Under the pieces are notes generated by a model. The model made no database searches and was not told where the DNA came from. It saw only the letters and a list, made by a program, of their open reading frames with translations. The position numbers and the translations under genes were made by a program. Shown here in pieces: positions 7,433 to 15,274 of a stretch of 34,419 bases of DNA (its first letter is position 1; every line of letters begins with the position of its first letter). The DNA comes from Clostridia bacterium (GTDB lineage: Bacteria > Bacillota > Clostridia > Oscillospirales > CAG-272), in assembly GCA_017536635.1 (NCBI GenBank), contig JAFXHA010000015.1:1-34419 (forward strand), read 5' to 3'.

Positions 7433-7627
7433 ATGGATATAAATATCATTCTGAAAATTGCAGGCGTAGGGGTGCTCGTCTCGGTAGCGTCTGCAATTTT
7501 AAACAAATCGGGCAGGGACGAGCAGGCGATGATGGTAACAGTAGCGGGAATACTTGTAGTAATGCTTATGCTCGTTGACGAAATGGGAACGCTTTTTGAT
7601 ACCGTTCAGTCTGTTTTCGGATTCTGA
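7433..7627 (+). CDS. spoIIIAC: stage III sporulation protein AC
   Basis: A 64-residue protein with two membrane helices (IILKIAGVGVLVSVASAIL and MVTVAGILVVMLMLVDEM) joined by the conserved turn NKSGRDEQAMM. Length and sequence are typical of SpoIIIAC, one of the small membrane components of the mother cell-forespore channel. AAGGAATAAGGAA is the ribosome binding site. It lies 39 bp after spoIIIAB and 1 base before spoIIIAD. Confidence 0.95.
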   Translation: MDINIILKIAGVGVLVSVASAILNKSGRDEQAMMVTVAGILVVMLMLVDEMGTLFDTVQSVFGF

Positions 7628-7628
7628 T

Positions 7629-8036
7629 ATGAATGAGGATATGCTTAAAATATGCGCGTTGGCATTTTTATGCATCAGCGTATGCGTGATAATTCGTGTC
7701 GTGTCGGGAGCTGTCGCAACAGCGGTCAGAATGGCGGGAATCATTCTCGTGCTCGGCGGTGTTGTTATTATGATATCCGGCGTTGTTGCGGATGCGCGGT
7801 CAATAGTTGAGAGCTTCTCGGGCAATTCACAGATCACTCGGTATTGGTCGGTAATGCTTCGTGCCCTCGGCATTGCGGTTTTATGCCGTATATGCACCGA
7901 CGTCTGCCGCGATTGCGGAGAGAGCGCGATCGCGGGTGGGGTTGAAACGGCAGGGAAGATAAGCATTCTTGCGCTCAGCTTACCGATGATAGAGGAGATA
8001 ATAGAATATGCGCGAGATCTGCTCTCGAGGGTATAA
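7629..8036 (+). CDS. spoIIIAD: stage III sporulation protein AD
   Basis: A 135-residue membrane protein with three to four hydrophobic segments (ICALAFLCISVCVIIRVV, MAGIILVLGGVVIMISGVV, and an amphipathic end IEEIIEYARDLLSRV). It is the usual partner of SpoIIIAC in the channel. The open frame extends upstream into spoIIIAC, but ATG 7629, one base after the spoIIIAC stop, matches the family start and implies translational coupling. ATG 7641 (MLKICAL) is the alternative. Confidence 0.93.
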   Translation: MNEDMLKICALAFLCISVCVIIRVVSGAVATAVRMAGIILVLGGVVIMISGVVADARSIVESFSGNSQITRYWSVMLRALGIAVLCRICTDVCRDCGESAIAGGVETAGKISILALSLPMIEEIIEYARDLLSRV

Positions 8037-8048
8037 TGGAGAGCAAAA

Positions 8049-9179
8049 ATGAAAAACGCAGTAAAAATATTTATATTTTTTATAGCTTTTATGCTTTTGT
8101 CAGGCTTTTGTGTCGGCGCTGAAAGCGCAGCCTCGATGCCGGACGAGTTCGGCGAGATAGCAGGTAGCCTGCCCGACGGCGTAAGGGATTCGCTTCCCGA
8201 CGAAATGCTTGATCCGGAGCATGTTCACGAAGGGCTCAGCGAGGTGCTGAGCGTCGAATATATTTTCGAGTATCTTGGTGATCGGCTTCAAGACGGATTA
8301 TCCTCTGCGCTCCGACTTGCGTGTATACTTATAGGACTCGTTATCATATCCGCGCTTGCCCGAGCACTTGTCTTGTCGGTCGAATCTCCGGCGCTGGGGA
8401 GCTCGTTTCGAATGTGCTCGTCCCTTGCGCTCTTTTCAGCGGTCATCGGTATCGAGATATCGCAGCTGGAGCGTATTGCCGAGCTTTTGGATTCCCTTAA
8501 CGAGCTTATGGGCAGTATGATACCCGTAACGGGTGTGATATGGGCGATGGGCGGTAACGTCAGCACGGCAAGCACGGGAAGTGCCACGCTTTACGTATTT
8601 CTGTCAATATGTGAGAGCCTTTGCGCAAAGACAGTGTTGCCGGTATGTCTGATACTTACCGTCGTAGCGCTGAGCACGGCGATATCCCCTGATCTGAGAC
8701 TGGGCGGAGTATCCGGAGCGGTCAAAAAGACCTACAATTTCGTGCTGGGGCTCGTTATGACTCTGCTAGTATCGGTCCTGGGCTTGCAGACGACCCTGAC
8801 AAGCTCGGCGGACGGTATCGGTGCAAAGACCGCAAAGCTTGTAAGCTCCACGGTTATCCCCATTGTGGGCGGCTCGGTCGGAGATACGCTTCGAAGCGTG
8901 GCGGGCAGCGCCCAATATATAAAAAGCGTATTTGGCATAAGCGCCATTGTTTTTATCCTTTTTCTCGTTTTGCCGACACTGATAAGCATTCTGCTCTCCC
9001 GCGCAGTATTTGTTCTTACGGGCGGTGTTGCGGATATGCTCGGATGCGATCAGGAGAGTCGTTTGCTCGGAGAGATCGGAAACATTTACGGCTGTATGCT
9101 TGGCGTTGTATCGATGAGCGCGGTGATGTTCATTCTCGGATTTGCGATATTCGTTAAAAGTGCGGTCGCTATCGCGTAA
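8049..9179 (+). CDS. spoIIIAE: stage III sporulation protein AE
   Basis: A 376-residue polytopic membrane protein with a cleavable-looking N-terminal signal (IFIFFIAFMLLSGFCVGA), an acidic exposed segment (residues ~30-80), then seven or so membrane helices ending AVMFILGFAIFVKSAVAIA. SpoIIIAE is the largest membrane subunit of the channel complex. The conserved Gly/Ser/Thr-rich stretch GVIWAMGGNVSTASTGSATL is present. The start is 13 bases after spoIIIAD with GGAGAG upstream. Length is close to the usual ~390. Confidence 0.95.
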   Translation: MKNAVKIFIFFIAFMLLSGFCVGAESAASMPDEFGEIAGSLPDGVRDSLPDEMLDPEHVHEGLSEVLSVEYIFEYLGDRLQDGLSSALRLACILIGLVIISALARALVLSVESPALGSSFRMCSSLALFSAVIGIEISQLERIAELLDSLNELMGSMIPVTGVIWAMGGNVSTASTGSATLYVFLSICESLCAKTVLPVCLILTVVALSTAISPDLRLGGVSGAVKKTYNFVLGLVMTLLVSVLGLQTTLTSSADGIGAKTAKLVSSTVIPIVGGSVGDTLRSVAGSAQYIKSVFGISAIVFILFLVLPTLISILLSRAVFVLTGGVADMLGCDQESRLLGEIGNIYGCMLGVVSMSAVMFILGFAIFVKSAVAIA

Positions 9180-9205
9180 ATAAAATAATAAAGGTAAAAA
9201 ACAAA

Positions 9206-9679
9206 ATGAAGGAATATATTTTTTTGCTGCTTGGCGTTATCGTGATATCGGGTGTAATAGGTATGATAGCGCCCGAAACACCTATCAAGCGATACGTTTC
9301 GTTACTCATTGCACTTTGTATTCTGTCTGCTGCCGTAAAACCGATAGGCGAGCTTATCGGAATGGCAGAGGGTGCGGAGCTTGGAATATTCTCCGGAGAG
9401 GGATCGGAGATGGATTATGAAAGCGTTTATCGGGAGACGTTGATATCGGGCAACGAGGAGAGCTTTTGCAGACTGCTGAAATCTAAAATGTCGCGCGAGC
9501 TCGGCATTGATCCGGAGCATTTTGACGTTTATGCTGATATGTATATTTCGGACAGTGAATATAAGCTTGAGAGGGTTTCGGTGGTGCTTTACGGTATGGG
9601 GATAACGCAGGATCCCGAAAAATTAAGGTCTTATACGGGAGATCTGCTCGGAGTCGAGTGCGAGATAATATACGGATAG
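9206..9679 (+). CDS. spoIIIAF: stage III sporulation protein AF
   Basis: A 157-residue protein with two N-terminal membrane helices (IFLLLGVIVISGVIGMIAP and YVSLLIALCILSAAVKPIG) and a C-terminal soluble domain. The domain's last part (YKLERVSVVLYGMG...LGVECEIIYG) looks like a ring-building motif. Family members are usually nearer 200 residues, so this copy has a short linker. The ribosome binding site is weak (AAAGGT). Confidence 0.92.
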   Translation: MKEYIFLLLGVIVISGVIGMIAPETPIKRYVSLLIALCILSAAVKPIGELIGMAEGAELGIFSGEGSEMDYESVYRETLISGNEESFCRLLKSKMSRELGIDPEHFDVYADMYISDSEYKLERVSVVLYGMGITQDPEKLRSYTGDLLGVECEIIYG

Positions 9680-9688
9680 GAGAATAGT

Positions 9689-10198
9689 ATGGAAGTGAGT
9701 AATAAAAACGGTAAAAAGAATTCGGGAATAATTCTCGCCATGATAGGAGTGATAGTCGGAATACTGCTTTTGCTTGTCGGAAGCTTTGGAAAGAGCGACA
9801 GAGACAGCAACGCAAGCTCAGCCGATGAGGCAAAGGGCGCGGAGCTTGACGCAAAGGCATACGAGGAGGAGCTTGAGAGCAGAATAAGAGAGCTTTGCTA
9901 CGGCATCAAGGGCGTTGGCAACGTAAGTGTTATGGTAAGCCTCAAGGGCGGATATAAAACCGTCTACGCAATGGATGCGCAGGCATCGTCGGGTGGGTAT
10001 CGGAGCGAGATAGTCAAGGTGGGGAGCGGCAGTAATCAGGAGGGAATAATAACGGGCTACGAGAATCCCGAGATAATCGGCGTGGGTATCGTGTGCGAGG
10101 GCGGAGAGGACGCAAGGATAAAGGGCGAGATCGTCTCTCTTGTCTCTGCAGCTCTTGATATCAGCACCAATAAGATATTCGTCGCGGCAGGCGGATAA
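9689..10198 (+). CDS. spoIIIAG: stage III sporulation protein AG
   Basis: A 169-residue protein: short cytoplasmic start, one membrane helix (IILAMIGVIVGILLLLVGSF, residues ~11-30), then a soluble domain containing the SpoIIIAG-type ring-building motif (LCYGIKGVGNVSVMVSLKGG...YENPEIIGVGIVCEGGED). SpoIIIAG homologues form a large ring in the intermembrane space. AGGAGAATAGT precedes the ATG, and the gene starts 9 bases after spoIIIAF. Confidence 0.95.
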   Translation: MEVSNKNGKKNSGIILAMIGVIVGILLLLVGSFGKSDRDSNASSADEAKGAELDAKAYEEELESRIRELCYGIKGVGNVSVMVSLKGGYKTVYAMDAQASSGGYRSEIVKVGSGSNQEGIITGYENPEIIGVGIVCEGGEDARIKGEIVSLVSAALDISTNKIFVAAGG

Positions 10199-10287
10199 AA
10201 ATTCGCGCATTTGCACAAAAGTTGCATAAAGCAGAATGCGCTTAAATATAAATGTACTGTAAAAATTAAAATTCGGAGGAGATCATT

Positions 10288-10866
10288 ATGAAAAACGATA
10301 ATTTTAAAGAATCGGTAAAGAATTTTTGCCGAAAGGTAGGAAAACGCAATTTTATCATATTTGGCGCGGTGCTTCTGATAGCCGTTGCGGTTGGCGTAAA
10401 CCTTATTTTCTTTGCTAACGATAAAGACGACGGCTTCGATTACGATCAGAGCGCGGGCGCTGATGCGGGTAGCCAGAACACGACCGATACGAGCAAGGAT
10501 ACCACGGTAAGCGACGATGACGACGCATACTTTTCCAGCGTGCAGATCAGCCGTCAGCAGAGCAGAGACGAGGCAATAGAGGTGCTTCAGTCGGTAGTAG
10601 ATAACGCTTCCTCGACCGAGGCGGCAAAGGCAGAGGCTCTTGCCGAGATAAACAAAATGGCGGGAATCATGGAGGCTGAGGCAAACATAGAGTCGCTCGT
10701 TATCGCCAAGGGCTTTGAAGAGTGTGTAGCGGTAGTAAGCGGAACGGGTGCTAATATCGTTGTTAAGAGCGAGGGACTCAACGCATCTCAGATATCCCAG
10801 ATAAACGAGATAGTTTACGAGCAGGCAGGTATTTTGCCCGTTAATATAAAGATAATCGAAAGATAA
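10288..10866 (+). CDS. spoIIIAH: stage III sporulation protein AH
   Basis: A 192-residue protein with one membrane helix (FIIFGAVLLIAVAVGVNLIFF, residues ~23-43), an acidic Ser/Thr/Asp-rich linker, and a C-terminal YscJ-like ring-building domain (residues ~95-190, with SVVDNASSTEAAKAEALAEI... and INEIVYEQAGILPVNIKII). SpoIIIAH binds SpoIIQ from the forespore to bridge the two membranes. It is separated from spoIIIAG by 89 bp with a GGAGGAG ribosome binding site. Confidence 0.95.
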   Translation: MKNDNFKESVKNFCRKVGKRNFIIFGAVLLIAVAVGVNLIFFANDKDDGFDYDQSAGADAGSQNTTDTSKDTTVSDDDDAYFSSVQISRQQSRDEAIEVLQSVVDNASSTEAAKAEALAEINKMAGIMEAEANIESLVIAKGFEECVAVVSGTGANIVVKSEGLNASQISQINEIVYEQAGILPVNIKIIER

Positions 10867-10889
10867 ATTCGGAGAGTGGATTCGACGGT

Positions 10890-11957
10890 ATGACAAAGCA
10901 GAGCGATATGATACCGCAGGACAGATATTTTGCGGCGGCAAATAGCGGCAGAGGGTTTAAAAGCTACTTTGAAGAGCTTTTCTTTAGCGAAGAAATAAAA
11001 AGAAGATACATAATAAAGGGCGGTCCCGGAACGGGGAAAAGCACTCTTATGAGGCGGCTCGGAGAGCGCGCTGAGCGAGAGGGAAGAAAAGTGTCGTATT
11101 ACTATTGCTCGTCGGATACCGATTCTCTCGATGGCGTGATCATAGATGCGCGCATAGCAATTTTTGACGGCACTGCGCCGCATAGCTACGATACCGTGCT
11201 TCCGGGCGCGGTGGATGAAATTATCGATCTCGGCAGATTCTGGGACGCAGATGCTCTTTCTGCATACGCGGATAGGATCAGAAGGATAGCCGGATCCAAA
11301 AAGGCTTGTTACTCACGAGCTTACCGATATCTTTCTTCAGCGCTTGAAACATCACACGCGCTTGATCTTGTTGCGGAGCCGTATCGCGACAGAGAAAAGA
11401 TGAGAGCCGCGGTGGCACGCATTTGTGAAAGAATACCTAACGGAAGCTGCGCGCGTATACTGCCGTCGATCGTTTCAGCTATCGGTACGCGCGGAAAAGT
11501 GAGATTTGACAGTCTTGAGAGGCGCGCGAGCAAGCTTTACGCACTTTGCGATAGCTTTGGTACCGCAAAGATATATCTTGCTGAGCTTGTTGAAAAGCTC
11601 TTGAAAAAGGGCTGTCGAGTGCGAGTTGCGTACGATCCGATAGATACCGATTCGATAGAGACGGTGTTGATCGAGGAGAGCGGAGAATGCTTCTTTATCT
11701 GCTCCGATGCGGGATCCTTGCCTGATGACGCTCAGAAAATAAATATGAAAAGATTTGTTTTTGCCGACGGAGTGTCAGCGATAAGAAGGGAATACAGATG
11801 CGCGCAAAAGCTTTACGATGCAGCTGTGGAGCTTGCCGGGACAGCGCTTGCCGAGTCAGGTAAAAAGCATTTTGAGCTTGAAAAGATATACACGGCAAAT
11901 ATGGATTTTGAGGCTCTTGGCGCTTTCGTGGACATACTTTTTGAAAAAATAAAATAA
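10890..11957 (+). CDS. P-loop ATPase of the PRK06851 type, at the end of the spoIIIA operon
   Basis: A 355-residue cytoplasmic protein. Walker A GGPGTGKST lies at residues 44-52, followed by YYYCSSDTDSLDGVIID and IFDGTAPHSYDTVLPGAVDEI, a block I recognise from the uncharacterised ATPase family PRK06851 found in Firmicutes. The second half (YLAELVEKLLKKGCRVRVAY...ESGECFFICSDAG) is a degenerate repeat of the ATPase fold with no Walker A. No biochemical role is known to me. It starts 23 bases after spoIIIAH with no terminator between, and a terminator follows, so co-expression with spoIIIA is likely. ATG 10908 (MIPQDRYFAAANSGRGF) is an alternative start; GGAGAG lies 14 bases before 10890. Confidence 0.88.
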   Translation: MTKQSDMIPQDRYFAAANSGRGFKSYFEELFFSEEIKRRYIIKGGPGTGKSTLMRRLGERAEREGRKVSYYYCSSDTDSLDGVIIDARIAIFDGTAPHSYDTVLPGAVDEIIDLGRFWDADALSAYADRIRRIAGSKKACYSRAYRYLSSALETSHALDLVAEPYRDREKMRAAVARICERIPNGSCARILPSIVSAIGTRGKVRFDSLERRASKLYALCDSFGTAKIYLAELVEKLLKKGCRVRVAYDPIDTDSIETVLIEESGECFFICSDAGSLPDDAQKINMKRFVFADGVSAIRREYRCAQKLYDAAVELAGTALAESGKKHFELEKIYTANMDFEALGAFVDILFEKIK

Positions 11958-11964
11958 TGCTTTT

Positions 11965-11995
11965 ATCCCCGCCATATCGGCGGGGATGCTTCTTG
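11965..11995 (+). terminator. terminator of the spoIIIA-ATPase operon
   Basis: ATCCCCGCC (11965-11973), loop ATATC, GGCGGGGAT (11979-11987), then GCTTCTTGTGT. The stem is strong but the U-tract is poor. Confidence 0.6.
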
Positions 11996-12117
11996 TGTGA
12001 ATGATTTTTCGCTTTAAAGGGCTAAAAAGTAGATAAAAAACACAGAAATTGTAAAAAATGCACAAAAATCAAAGATGAATTTCTATGACCGCAGTTTGAA
12101 AATCACAAACAAAGCTC

Positions 12118-12146
12118 TTGAAAATAATTTTATGATATTGTATAAT
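12118..12146 (+). promoter_or_regulatory. strong sigma-A promoter for the EF-G-like gene
   Basis: TTGAAA (12118-12123), 17 bp, TATAAT (12141-12146), giving a leader of about 70 nt. Confidence 0.8.
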
Positions 12147-12223
12147 AAATTGTATGCTTAAATAATTTCAGTGCCTGAAATGCATCAAGCAAAAAAATTC
12201 GCATAGGCACCAAGGAGGAACAA

Positions 12224-14281
12224 ATGGCAGTAATTGAAACCAAAAGAATAAGAAACGTTGCGTTGCTCGGACACGGAGGAAGCGGAAAGACTTCTCTTGC
12301 TGAGGCAATGCTGTATATAACGGGCACGGCTGACCGTCTCGGAAAGGTAAGCGACGGAAATACTGTATCTGACTATGATTCCGAAGAGATCAAGCGCGGA
12401 TTTTCGCTTTCTACGTCTATTATGAATATGGTATGGAAGGATTGTAAGATCAACCTTCTCGATACTCCCGGATATCTCGACTTTGTAGGCGAGGTAAATC
12501 AGGCTCTCAGAGTTGCCGACAGCGCAGTTATTCTTGTTGACGGTAAGGCAGGTATCGAGGTCGGAACCGAGCTCGCTTGGAGCTACGCAACCGATGCGGG
12601 ACTTCCCAAGGCATTCTTTATCAATAAGTTCGACGATAACGACGCACGCTTTGCACGTGTTCTCGACGATCTTCACCTCACCTTCGGTAAAAACGTATGT
12701 CCCCTTACCATACCTATGGTCAAGGACGGTGTAGTAACGGGCTGTATCGATCTTATTGACGAGTCAGCTCACGTATTTGACGCTAACGGACGCCACAGTG
12801 TAGAGATCATTCCCGAGGAGTCCAAGGAAGCGGTTGCAAAGTACCGTGATATGCTTATGGAAGCAGTTGCAAGCACCGATGAGGAGCTTATGATGAAATA
12901 CTTTGACGGCGAGGAGATCACTCATATGGAGGCTATCAATGCCGTTCACGAGGGTATCATCGCAGGCGATATCGTTCCCGTATTCTGCGGAGCGGCTACA
13001 AAGCTCTGGGGCGTATGGACGCTTCTTGATAAGATAACCGAGTCCTTCCCGCGTCATACCGCTAAGAAGGTAGAGCTTCTCGCTGACGGCGAGGAGTCCG
13101 AGATCACTCCCGACGGAGAGCCCTCGCTCTTCGTATTCAAGACCGTCGCAGACCCGTTCGTAGGAAAGATGTCCTTCTTTAAGGTTATGGACGGAACCGT
13201 TAAGCGCGATCTTCTTATGAAGAACAATACTACGGGCGATAGCGAAAAGCTGGCTCACATTTATATTGTAAACGGTAAGAAGCAGACCGAGGTAGAGGAG
13301 CTTGCTTGCGGCGATATCGGAATGGTAGCAAAGCTTAGCAACACCAACACCAACGACACTCTTACCTGGAATAAGGAAAAGAAGTTTGCTCCCATTTCTT
13401 ATCCCACCGCTTATTATACCAAGGCTCTTATCCCCGCTACCGCAAAGGACGAGGGCAAGATCTCCCAGAGTATCGCAAAGATGATCGAGGAAGATCTCTC
13501 TCTCAAGTACGAGAATAACGCGGAGACCAAGCAGATGCTCATCGCAGGTCTTGGCGATATGCACCTTGCAGTTCTTGCTGCAAAGCTCAAGAACCGCTTC
13601 GGAGTAAGCGTAAATTATGACGAGCCCAAGATCGCATACAGAGAAAAGATCACCAAGCGCGCTGACGTTGAAGGAAAGCACAAGAAGCAGAACGGCGGTT
13701 CGGGACAGTACGGACACGTTAAGATCCGCTTTGCTCCCAGCGAGAGCGAGGGACTTGAGTTTACCGTATCGGTTGTCGGCGGAAGCGTTCCCAAGAACTT
13801 CTATCCCGCAGTTGAAAAGGGACTTCAGGACGCTATGACCAAGGGCGTTGCAGGCTTCCCGATGGTAGGACTTGCAGCTGATCTTTACGACGGCTCTTAT
13901 CACGACGTTGACTCTGACGAAATCTCCTTCAAGACGGCAGCAAGCCTTGCTTATAAGGAGTGCCTCAAGCTCGCAGCTCCCGTGCTTCTTGAGCCGGTAG
14001 GCGATCTTGCTATCTGCGTTCCCGATTCTCTCGTTGGAGACGTAATGGGCGACCTCAACAAGCGCCGCGGCGCAGTTATGGGTATGGACCACGCAGGCAA
14101 GAAGGGTTATACCGTAGTTAATGCTATCGCTCCTAAGGCAGAGATCGCAGACTATCCCACCGCTCTCCGCGCAATGACGCAGGGCAGAGGAAGCTTCGAC
14201 TTCACCGTTACGGGTTACGACGTAGTTCCCGCTAACATTTCGACCAAGATAGTTGAAAACTATAAGAAGGAAAACGCGTAA
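12224..14281 (+). CDS. elongation factor G-like translational GTPase (FusA2-type)
   Basis: A 685-residue protein with all EF-G domains. G1 GHGGSGKT is at residues 16-23 (standard EF-G has A-H-x-D-x-G-K-T), G3 DTPGYLDF at 80-87 and G4 NKFD at 134-137 (standard NKMD). The C-terminal part contains GQYGHVKIRFAPSESEGLEF and KRRGAVMGMD, as in domains IV and V. The switch-II histidine of DTPGHVDF, important for ribosome-stimulated GTP hydrolysis, is Tyr84. G-G-S-G-K-T plus D-T-P-G-Y is typical of the EF-G-like paralogues (FusA2), not of housekeeping EF-G, which must be encoded elsewhere. Their role is not settled. AAGGAGG is 7 bases before ATG. Strong promoter and private terminator suggest good, independent expression. 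Confidence 0.93.
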   Translation: MAVIETKRIRNVALLGHGGSGKTSLAEAMLYITGTADRLGKVSDGNTVSDYDSEEIKRGFSLSTSIMNMVWKDCKINLLDTPGYLDFVGEVNQALRVADSAVILVDGKAGIEVGTELAWSYATDAGLPKAFFINKFDDNDARFARVLDDLHLTFGKNVCPLTIPMVKDGVVTGCIDLIDESAHVFDANGRHSVEIIPEESKEAVAKYRDMLMEAVASTDEELMMKYFDGEEITHMEAINAVHEGIIAGDIVPVFCGAATKLWGVWTLLDKITESFPRHTAKKVELLADGEESEITPDGEPSLFVFKTVADPFVGKMSFFKVMDGTVKRDLLMKNNTTGDSEKLAHIYIVNGKKQTEVEELACGDIGMVAKLSNTNTNDTLTWNKEKKFAPISYPTAYYTKALIPATAKDEGKISQSIAKMIEEDLSLKYENNAETKQMLIAGLGDMHLAVLAAKLKNRFGVSVNYDEPKIAYREKITKRADVEGKHKKQNGGSGQYGHVKIRFAPSESEGLEFTVSVVGGSVPKNFYPAVEKGLQDAMTKGVAGFPMVGLAADLYDGSYHDVDSDEISFKTAASLAYKECLKLAAPVLLEPVGDLAICVPDSLVGDVMGDLNKRRGAVMGMDHAGKKGYTVVNAIAPKAEIADYPTALRAMTQGRGSFDFTVTGYDVVPANISTKIVENYKKENA

Positions 14282-14293
14282 TTAAATAAAAGC

Positions 14294-14331
14294 AGTCCGC
14301 AGATTCATTGAATCTGCGGACTTTTTGTTTT
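14294..14331 (+). terminator. terminator of the EF-G-like gene, also usable by the convergent DUF11 gene
   Basis: A perfect 13-bp stem (14294-14306 with 14310-14322, loop ATT) is followed by TTTTGTTTT. On the minus strand the stem is followed by GCTTTTATTT. Confidence 0.9.
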
Positions 14332-14335
14332 GATA

Positions 14336-15199
14336 TTAAATAGTTCCGGTAATGACGTACTCCACGATTCCGGGAGATACGGTTACCTCGCCGGTCTCGG
14401 TGTTTCTCGTGAAGGTTGCCGCGGGAACGGTGTCGGCGTCAGACGTTAGTGCCGGAACGGTAAGTACACCGTCAGTATACGTGTAATCCGTTGCGGGCAC
14501 AGCCACGCCGTTGCGTGTTACCGTAATATCGGTGGGCGCAGGCGAGAAGGTGTCGGTGAGCCTGACGTCCTCGGCGGGAATGTTGCCGTAGTTATAAAGC
14601 GTTATCGTGTAGGTTACGGTGTCTCCGCAGACAACGGGATTGGGAGACATCTGCTTTACTACCGTAAGCGCCGCCGCATCAAGCGTCTGTACGGTCGCCG
14701 ACGCTTCTGCATCAGCACAGCCCGCGTCTGCGGCAAGAGTGGCGGTGTTGGTTATGCTTGCATTAGCACCAAGCGGCGCAAACTCGTTGGGAACAGATTT
14801 GTAGATTATGTTGGCTACGGCTCCTGCCGCAAGAGTTGGAATAGTGAACACAAGCGTGCCTGCCGTAGAGCTGTCGACGGTAAGCGACGCGGTGGAATCA
14901 ATGCCGTTTATCAGCAATATAGCAGGTCCCGTGTAGGTAAGCGGTGTCAGCTCAAGCGTGCCGAAAAGGAAGGTTCCGAGATCGTCAGTTACCGTTATGT
15001 TAGTAATGGGCGAGGAAGACGTGTTTCTGACCGACAGTATATAGGTTATGTCGGAATCCGACGTGTAGGTGTCGCCGAGCGTCTCCTTGGTAAGTGCTAC
15101 CGAGGAGGTGAGCTCGATCTCAGCCGTGTTTGACGTCGCGGTCGTAGCTACACCGCCCGAGGTGTAGCTGACTGTCGCAAAATTTTCTATTGTTGCCAT
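14336..15199 (-). CDS. leaderless DUF11 repeat protein
   Basis: A 287-residue Thr/Val/Ala-rich, all-beta protein. It has two DUF11 (conserved repeat domain) modules. The first spans about residues 33-172 (SVALTKETLGDTYTSDSDI...NITVTDDLG), the second about 175-287 (LTVVKQMSPNPVVCGDTVTYTITLYNYG...DVRLTDTFSP). DUF11 modules are Ig-like folds usually found in secreted surface proteins. Here the N-terminus MATIENFATVSYTSGG is hydrophilic. It has no signal peptide, sorting signal or membrane helix. A similar leaderless N-terminus occurs in DUF11 proteins of spore formers, so a spore coat or exosporium component is possible, but that is inference. The ribosome binding site AGGAGT is well placed. The gene lies downstream of addA but has its own candidate promoter. 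Confidence 0.88.
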   Translation of the reverse strand: MATIENFATVSYTSGGVATTATSNTAEIELTSSVALTKETLGDTYTSDSDITYILSVRNTSSSPITNITVTDDLGTFLFGTLELTPLTYTGPAILLINGIDSTASLTVDSSTAGTLVFTIPTLAAGAVANIIYKSVPNEFAPLGANASITNTATLAADAGCADAEASATVQTLDAAALTVVKQMSPNPVVCGDTVTYTITLYNYGNIPAEDVRLTDTFSPAPTDITVTRNGVAVPATDYTYTDGVLTVPALTSDADTVPAATFTRNTETGEVTVSPGIVEYVITGTI

Positions 15200-15226
15200 A
15201 ATTACTCCTATTGATATCAGATTATT

Positions 15227-15238
15227 GAGAGCGCTCTC
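15227..15238. repeat. perfect 12-bp palindrome upstream of the DUF11 gene
   Basis: GAGAGCGCTCTC lies between the candidate promoter and the DUF11 start codon, flanked by GATATCA (15213-15219) and GATATCA (15241-15247) as a direct repeat. It could be an operator or an mRNA 5' hairpin. No U-tract follows on the minus strand. Confidence 0.5.
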
Positions 15239-15246
15239 TCGATATC

Positions 15247-15274
15247 ATAATATGTAGGTAACGGCAAAAATGTC
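15247..15274 (-). promoter_or_regulatory. possible sigma-K/sigma-E (mother-cell) promoter for the DUF11 gene
   Basis: Minus strand: GACA (15274-15271), 16-17 bp, CATATTAT (15254-15247). The sigma-K consensus is AC in the -35 and CATAnnnT in the -10. The elements are short, so chance matches are common. Confidence 0.28.

Noticed and set aside
10205-10241. GCGCATT...AATGCGC hairpin between spoIIIAG and spoIIIAH as terminator or riboswitch
   Set aside because: The stem is only 7 bp with a 23-base loop and no U-tract, inside an operon. It may be an RNA-processing site but nothing supports a riboswitch.
12764-14092. Long open frame (about 440 codons) on the minus strand inside the EF-G-like gene
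   Set aside because: It is a shadow of biased codon use in the opposite strand. It has no recognisable domain and no ribosome binding site, and the plus-strand gene is certain.
15227-15238. GAGAGCGCTCTC palindrome as terminator of addA
   Set aside because: No U-tract follows on the minus strand, and the loop would be too tight for a perfect 12-bp palindrome. An operator or leader hairpin is more likely.
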